64,000 bases of DNA from Blastobasis lacticolella (Eukaryota; Arthropoda; Insecta; Lepidoptera; Blastobasidae), in NCBI GenBank assembly GCA_905147135.1, contig LR990041.1, positions 14,507,907 through 14,571,906 of the forward strand, in the 5' to 3' direction. Below are positions 58,717 to 64,000 of the stretch, one piece after another. The first letter of the stretch is position 1. Every line of letters begins with the position of its first letter. The position numbers and the translations under genes are program-made. The notes under the pieces are model-generated. The model made no database searches. It saw nothing but the letters and a program-made list of their open reading frames with translations, and had not been told where the DNA came from.

Positions 58717-58880
58717 AGTTTTCCAGTAGGTATAGTCGATTGCTTTTAAAAGGCATCAATAGATGGCGCCCCTACAATTTTGGTAATCTTTTTGTAATCT
58801 GTATGATGGTGGCAGTGATTACATGCAGCCAACTAATACTAAACATAAAAATAAAATATTTATTAATATAAACATTTGAT
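58717..58880 (+). mobile_element. MITE family B, 5' portion
   Basis: Starts AGTTTTCCAGTAGGTATAGT and follows the family through ATAGATGGCGC and CATGCAGCCAACTAA, then diverges. Confidence 0.7.
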
Positions 58881-58925
58881 TTTGTTACGTATTTATTGTC
58901 ACCACCGTTTTCTTGGCGACAACCT

Positions 58926-58941
58926 CCCCCCCCCCCCCCCC
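58926..58941. repeat. Homopolymer run of 16 C
   Basis: A run of 16 C on the plus strand. Its exact length may be a sequencing estimate. Confidence 0.8.
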
Positions 58942-59075
58942 TATAAAAAAAAGTAACGTACCTTTTTAGCCATTTTCGTACTCTTTTTGGAGAACAACCC
59001 GATCGTACTTTTTTGGAGACTACTACTGGTAACACTGCGTACCATAACTTTTTGTAAAGTACGAGAATGTTGAAA

Positions 59076-59744
59076 GGCCTGTGCAGTGTTGCCAAGTGCA
59101 CCGTAGCTACGGTAGATTTACCGTAATTATATCATTTTTTAGCATGGTAAATGACATCAAAACAAAAAGAAAAATGAACTGATAACTGATACCATTAACG
59201 TAAATCTCTTAGCAAAACAAGCCATTAAAATGAACAACAAAACACGTGATCAGTTTGAACCCAATATAGATATGGTGAATAAAGTTAATGTATCCATGTA
59301 CAACAAACTAAATCAACTATTAACACCACCAACGGAAATACAAGTCATTAAAACGAACAACAAAACGAGTGATCAGTTTGAACCTAATAAAGATATGGTG
59401 AATAAAGTTAATGTATCCATGTACAATAAAACTAAATCAACTATAACTATTGAAAGTGACTCTGAAATATGAATATATATAAAATAAACTTAGTAAATTT
59501 TTCTTTAAATTTCCGTTTACGTTAATATCATTCATAAATATTATAAAAAACACAGAAAACGTAAACTATTTATTGTTGTTGATGTGCAATAAAGTGTTTA
59601 TAAATCTATAATATTAAAATTTGTCACCGTAATTCTACCGTATTATTAATATTTGAAACACCGTAATTTTCCCAACGATGTGGTAATTTTGACCCACTGT
59701 GTACCGTAATTTTGATAATTCAACCTGGCAACACTGGGCCTGTG
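59076..59744. mobile_element. hAT-like non-autonomous element, 653 bp, perfect 8-bp target duplication
   Basis: The element is 59084-59736 with ends CAGTGTTGCCA and TGGCAACACTG. GGCCTGTG is repeated exactly at 59076-59083 and 59737-59744. Words of ACCGTAATT type cluster near both ends. The interior contains an 80-codon open frame with a 123-bp tandem duplication (59221-59466), not recognisable as transposase. Confidence 0.88.
59221..59466 (+). repeat. 123-bp tandem duplication inside an open frame
   Basis: Two units (59221 and 59344) differ at few positions, and the frame 59230-59472 stays open through both. The repeated peptide motif is DQFEPN..DMVNKVNVSMYN. It matches no family I know. It lies inside the hAT-like element. 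Confidence 0.7.
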
Positions 59745-59867
59745 CCATAATTTCTGACTTGGCATCTAACATCCCTGTATAGTACAAAACCTTATAAAAA
59801 ATTGGCGTTGGCCTGTAGATATTGAAAAAAAGGGGTTCCCTTTTTATTTATATTCGTAGATAAGACA

Positions 59868-60318
59868 GGCCCCGCCCCTTTAGTGAAGTGCCGCGAATAA
59901 CGAATAACAACATACAATCGAAAATCTATATTAAAATAAAATAATCGAACATTTAAAATTAACATTTAGATAAATTAATTATTTTTTGCAACTATAACTC
60001 TTATTACTTGTTTGGATTTCACCCTAAGAGACATTTTACAACAACGATTTCGACTCGCGCGTATTCTACGGAATAGGCTGACTGACAGAATTAAAATACG
60101 CACGTGTCGAAATTATTGTTGTGGAAGGGTTTTTAATGTCGTATTAATAAATTATTAATTTAAAAGAAAATAAATCGTTTTATTTTGTATAACACGTACT
60201 GAATAATCATGCAACTATCGATTTCAAGTTTTATGAGAATGACAATCGATAATCGAATAAATTCGTTAACGATTTTACACGATCCATCCCTATTGTGAAT
60301 TGTCAAAATTATCATTCT
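59868..60318. mobile_element. TA-flanked inverted-repeat element, copy 2 (one end missing)
   Basis: Reverse-complement relative of 51324-51889: GACAGGCCCCGCCCCTTTAG, GAATAACGAATAACA, TTTCACCCTAAGAGACA and GATCCATCCCTATTGTGAA correspond in order. The right end TTGTCAAAATTATCATTC is followed by TA. The opposite terminal repeat was not found. Confidence 0.7.
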
Positions 60319-60654
60319 ATAATCTGTGCATTCTATATTTGACAAAGTATAGGTAACACTGTTTTCTTTTAAAACCACTGCACTGCACTGACCATATTAT
60401 TATTTCTGCAGAAAGTTTAAGCGCCGTTTTTAAAGAAATTTTCTTTATAGCGCTGTTAGTAAAGAATTATAATAAAACATCTAGATGTGTGTGGATTGCT
60501 ACGCAAGATTTCGTACCAAAACACTGAAGGATAAACCTAAGAAATTGGATTGTCTGGATAACCCATAGTTATCTGTGATCATCAGAGCAAACAATAGCCA
60601 GCCACTTATGAACTGTGCGGTCCACAGAATAAACTATTATAAATTATATTAAAT

Positions 60655-61262
60655 ATGGAGTCTGCTGCAGTTACACCGGAAGAATTTGTAAAAGCCGCCC
60701 ATGACTTCATCAAAATATCGGATGATATTTGTGATGAGTGGAAGCTAGTGGAAAATGTTGAAATACACAAGACCTATATTAAAAAGACCGCATACAAATA
60801 TGTACCTCAACTTTTTGGCCAATTAAAAGCGGAATTTGTTATATTTTTCAATTTGAGTTATGGAGTACCTGCATTCAGTTTCAATTTTTGGAAGTCTTCA
60901 GGAGTCTTATTATCTTTAGAGGAAATTAGAAAAATTTCTTTTGTAAGGTAAGTTGATTTATTAAATTGTTAAATAATTATAAACTTGATGTAATTATTAT
61001 AAAGTATAATGTAAATTATAAAAGTGCAACAATGATGTAATTATAAAATTTATTTTTCAGATCAAGTCCTAAAGATTTCTATTCTATGATCACACAACAG
61101 GAACATCCAATATTATCGACCCCATATTTTGTTGTGCATCCCTGTCACACAGCATCTTTGCTGGCTATGTTAAAAGAATCTTCCAAGAATATTATTACTA
61201 CATTCTTAAGCATCATAACACCACTTGTGCCATTAAACCTGCCAATAGAATATGGCAGATAA
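60655..61262 (+). CDS. Atg10: Atg10, E2-like enzyme of the autophagy conjugation system (2 exons)
   Basis: Exons 60655-60947 and 61061-61262 give 164 residues, shorter than human ATG10 (220). The second exon reads QQEHPILSTPYFVVHPCHT and ends with LNLPIEYGR, close to the same region of animal Atg10. Cys126 in the HPC motif is the expected catalytic cysteine, which accepts Atg12 from the E1 enzyme Atg7 and passes it to Atg5. The Atg12-Atg5 conjugate then drives lipidation of Atg8 on the growing autophagosome membrane in the cytosol. Splice sites are GTAAGT at 60948 and TTTTTCAG ending at 61060; the joined codon is AG|A. AATAAA lies at 61686. There is no overlap with neighbours; the gene sits between a TA-flanked element and family A repeats. 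Confidence 0.93.
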
Positions 61263-61685
61263 GAAAGTCTGTAAATTGAAGAAAAAGACTTCCATAAGTG
61301 GGATATACCATACATGCTGACCTCTTAATGAAAAACATTTTCAATGTGGCATATGGGTCGAAAATGTATATGTCTGGTAGACGTGCTACACAACCTAGCA
61401 ATAATAGCTGAAGATATCAAACACCGAACAAAGCATAGAATACAGCAATTAATTGCAGTGTCACTCACTTGGGCGTTCATGTTAGAAAATGATATACAAC
61501 CCTAAACCCGTGTATGACAAGGTTGATAAATGTCAAAGAAGGGGTTTGTGAGGACAGTAGCAAGTGGAACAATGTGGTCTCTACCCGCCTACCCTTACGG
61601 GTAATGGGTGTGATGTTAAGTATGTATGAAATAACAATTATTCATTATTTTCTAAGAGTGATATTCCTATTCCTTCTCTTTTTGG

Positions 61686-61691
61686 AATAAA
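61686..61691 (+). terminator. Atg10: Candidate polyadenylation signal of Atg10
   Basis: AATAAA about 420 nt past the stop codon; another AATAAA lies near 61833. Confidence 0.4.
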
Positions 61692-61937
61692 TAGTTAATT
61701 TATTATGATAATACCTAATCCTTTATTTCAGACCATTCATACATATGCATCTGGTTGTTATCCAAATTCATGTTATAACAAAAGGTTACCTATCTTAAAA
61801 CATTGTTAATGAATTTAATTAAAATTTTATGTCAATAAATATCAACTATATTCATCATGATATATTTAAGAGTATGACTCTTGTCGGTGGAACAATCGCC
61901 ACTCCCCTCTCCTGTCTGCCAACCTCTTCATCAACTA

Positions 61938-62140
61938 TATTCGTCATCATCATCTAAGTGGTCAGTCCCGGCTACTGCCAGGGTCCACTTTCTGACTCAT
62001 TTTCCTCCATTTCGCCCGGTCTTGGGCATCCTCGTGTCGTAAGCCATTGGCCCTCGCATCAAACTCGGCGATGTTAATCCATCGCTTTGTGGGCCTTCCG
62101 CGGGAAGCCTCTTTCCTGATACCGGAAGGTTTCCCACGTA
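61938..62140. repeat. Dispersed repeat, family A
   Basis: Shares CTACTGCCAGGGTCC and GCCTCTTTCCTGATACCGG with 28745-28890. The middle differs in length. Non-coding here. Confidence 0.6.
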
Positions 62141-62814
62141 CCCCTGGGGCTTATGCAACAACTATATTTTCAGTAAATTCTTATTATTTTATAAAGTATA
62201 GCCAGAGATTGACCGCTGTTTTAGCAGGGCTCTAATTCTGCTGATTTACGAATGGCTCAATTGAATCTCAATAGGAAGATCGACAACTTATTGGTATTTT
62301 GCTACTACTTAATTTAAGAGTAATGAGATTCCATTGAACTGCCATTGACTATTTCCTACACCTACTATCTACCCTACGCCTAGTCAAGTCGTTTCGGCCT
62401 GTGTGCCGAAACCAGGCCGGCCGGACTTACCCGAACCTACTCTACCCCTACCTACATCTACCCTTTTTTTATACCTACAAACCTTGTCCTGACAATTAGA
62501 AACTCAACAAAAGTCAAGTCAAGTCGTTATTGTAGTTTTAGCGAGACCAAAGAACAGCAATTGATTTTTATGTAGGTAGGTAGATATAATGAGGCAAACA
62601 TACAAGCGGGACTCCGAAGATGGAACATGGTCTAGAAATAGCTGTCCGCCAGCGTCGTGTTCCCCGGTGGCGATAATGGACCGGTAGGGAACATAGACGT
62701 GGTGAAAATAAGACCACCTCAGGAAGGCAAGGCAAACCCTTTCCAGCACATTGTCAGCCCTACATAATACTAAATTGCTCCTCTCGACAAATCACAGTAC
62801 AATTTTTTCTATGT
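62141..62814. other. Spacer, no gene seen
   Basis: A perfect 8-bp palindrome (GGCCGGCC, 62426-62433) sits within short repeats of CGGCCTGTGTGCCG type near 62395-62435. No gene or bounded element recognised. Confidence 0.45.
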
Positions 62815-63040
62815 TATACGACAGACAAAGAGGCAAGCCTGCCACCTGATGGAAAGTGGACATCAGCAACACCAGAGGAGTTACCAATGCATTTCCCACC
62901 ACTGAAGAGACCTCTAATATACCTCTTGAACGATTCTATGTCATAGTCCAAAAAAACACTGGTTGGAAGCTCATTTCAAATGCGAATCGTACGAGCGAGA
63001 AACGGCCTTTCGAACCTTCGCGTGGTGATCAACAGAGTTA
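62815..63040 (-). mobile_element. LINE 3' end, relative of the LINE at 1-2690
   Basis: The reverse complement follows 2455-2690 in order: the CGAAAGG..GTTTCTCGCTCGTACGATTC block, then the tail with GGTGGCAGGCTTGCCTC. It is 5'-truncated. Confidence 0.75.
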
Positions 63041-64000
63041 TTATCCTCTAACTCCTGATTGTCACGGAGTTCCTTATCAGCTCAGCATCATGAGATGGTG
63101 ACTCTAAAGCATACACCTGAGTATTTTATCATGTTTGTTATAGTTTACTGAAAAAAATATACTCCATCCATGTTTTTGGTTACTGTTTATCGGAATTAAT
63201 GCATGTGTTTTCTACGCAATTCGGCATTCTTAGTTTGTAAAGTAACGACCATTCGTATACATGGCCAAAACGTCACTGAGACGACGTTGCGACGTTGGTG
63301 CTCCATTGCAGTTTTAGCTCCAATGAAGTGGTGTCATTGCCTTTGTACAATGAACCGGTCCATCCGGATCCGGAACAATTTGTTGACATTGTCCTCTGCC
63401 GACCATTTTATCATATTACTATGTACCTACACATATTATCTATATATATTGTAGCTTATAGTGTGTAAATTAGTATGTAGGTAGGTGTAAATTTTTTAGC
63501 TTATAATATAGTAGTAAATTATTTTACTACTATTTTTGTTGCTTGTCTGACTCATGTTTATTTTTTTCTCATCTAGACAAGGGTTGCCTTTAAGATATCG
63601 CTTGTAGCGGTAAGGCCGCCTTTGCCCATAATGTTTGAAGAGACCTGTTAAATTTTCATTTTTGTAATTTTGTGTGTAATAAAGAGTATATCTATCTATC
63701 TATCTAATCGTTATGACATAACGACCAAATCGATAAGTTTGCGATCGCTATGAATGTCGAGACTGCAGCCCCAGCTGAGCAACATGAGATGATGACACAC
63801 AAGAGCAAGCACCTGAGTAAGTTATAAAAACTTATGAAACACATAGGTAGGTAAGTTTCGAGTGGTTTACAGATTGTCCTGATGCCAATGTGGGTAACTA
63901 ATGCACAAAGCACAGGTCTACGGCACGGAAGGGTTTGTGCATGTAAAAGCGTATAACAGCGACTTCGTTCGTGTAAAATTCTATTATTCCTGTGAGAACT
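63041..64000. other. Spacer to the window end, no gene seen
   Basis: AT-rich sequence with a short TCTA microsatellite at 63690-63706. The last 50 bases (GCGACTTCGTTCGTGTAAAATT) look like the start of a common lepidopteran LINE/SINE tail that continues past the edge. Confidence 0.5.

Noticed and set aside
1..64000. Prokaryotic defence system, CRISPR array or operon
   Set aside because: No spaced direct-repeat array, no operon-like gene run and clear spliceosomal introns; the sequence is animal nuclear DNA.

Overview
The window looks like nuclear DNA of a moth or butterfly (Lepidoptera). It is AT-rich, its genes have GT-AG introns, and the intergenic space is packed with retroelement tails and short inverted-repeat transposons typical of that order. 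Nothing prokaryotic is present: no operons, CRISPR arrays or ribosome-binding sites. I recognise five protein-coding genes, all conserved single-copy types. The rest is introns, transposon debris, satellites and AT-rich spacer.

Layout. 1-2690: broken jockey-like LINE on +, cut by the window edge. 3590-4135: CpG-rich block ending near a good splice donor, a candidate promoter or first exon for the next gene. 12267-22564 (+): expanded (ex), three coding exons, an upstream Hippo-pathway FERM protein. 24379-30502 (-): CD98 heavy chain (SLC3A2 type), three coding exons, convergent with ex. 30713-34775: a run of abutting transposons upstream of it. 36617-37056 (+): PC4/SUB1 coactivator, two coding exons. 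37787-39748 (-): TMEM126 family mitochondrial protein, four exons, convergent with SUB1. 40850-42010: unexplained GC-rich block. 44884-46602: hAT-like element with another element inside its left terminal repeat. 47513-47890: minisatellite. 50085-51060: rearranged copies of a TTAA-flanked element. 52382-58431: LTR retrotransposon without a recognisable gag-pol, inserted into a TA-flanked element. 59084-59736: hAT-like element. 60655-61262 (+): Atg10, two exons.

The genes do not form one pathway: growth control (ex), amino-acid transport at the cell surface (CD98hc), transcription (SUB1), mitochondrial complex I assembly (TMEM126) and autophagy (Atg10). The most unusual content is in the repeats. 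It includes 28-45 nt palindromic inserts beginning CATAG and ending CTATG (two with 7-bp flanking repeats), three hAT-like elements with perfect 8-bp target duplications, an exact LTR-element insertion into an older transposon, and an inverted pair of one MITE family placed in and just upstream of TMEM126. All exon limits come from reading splice sites and family similarity by eye.
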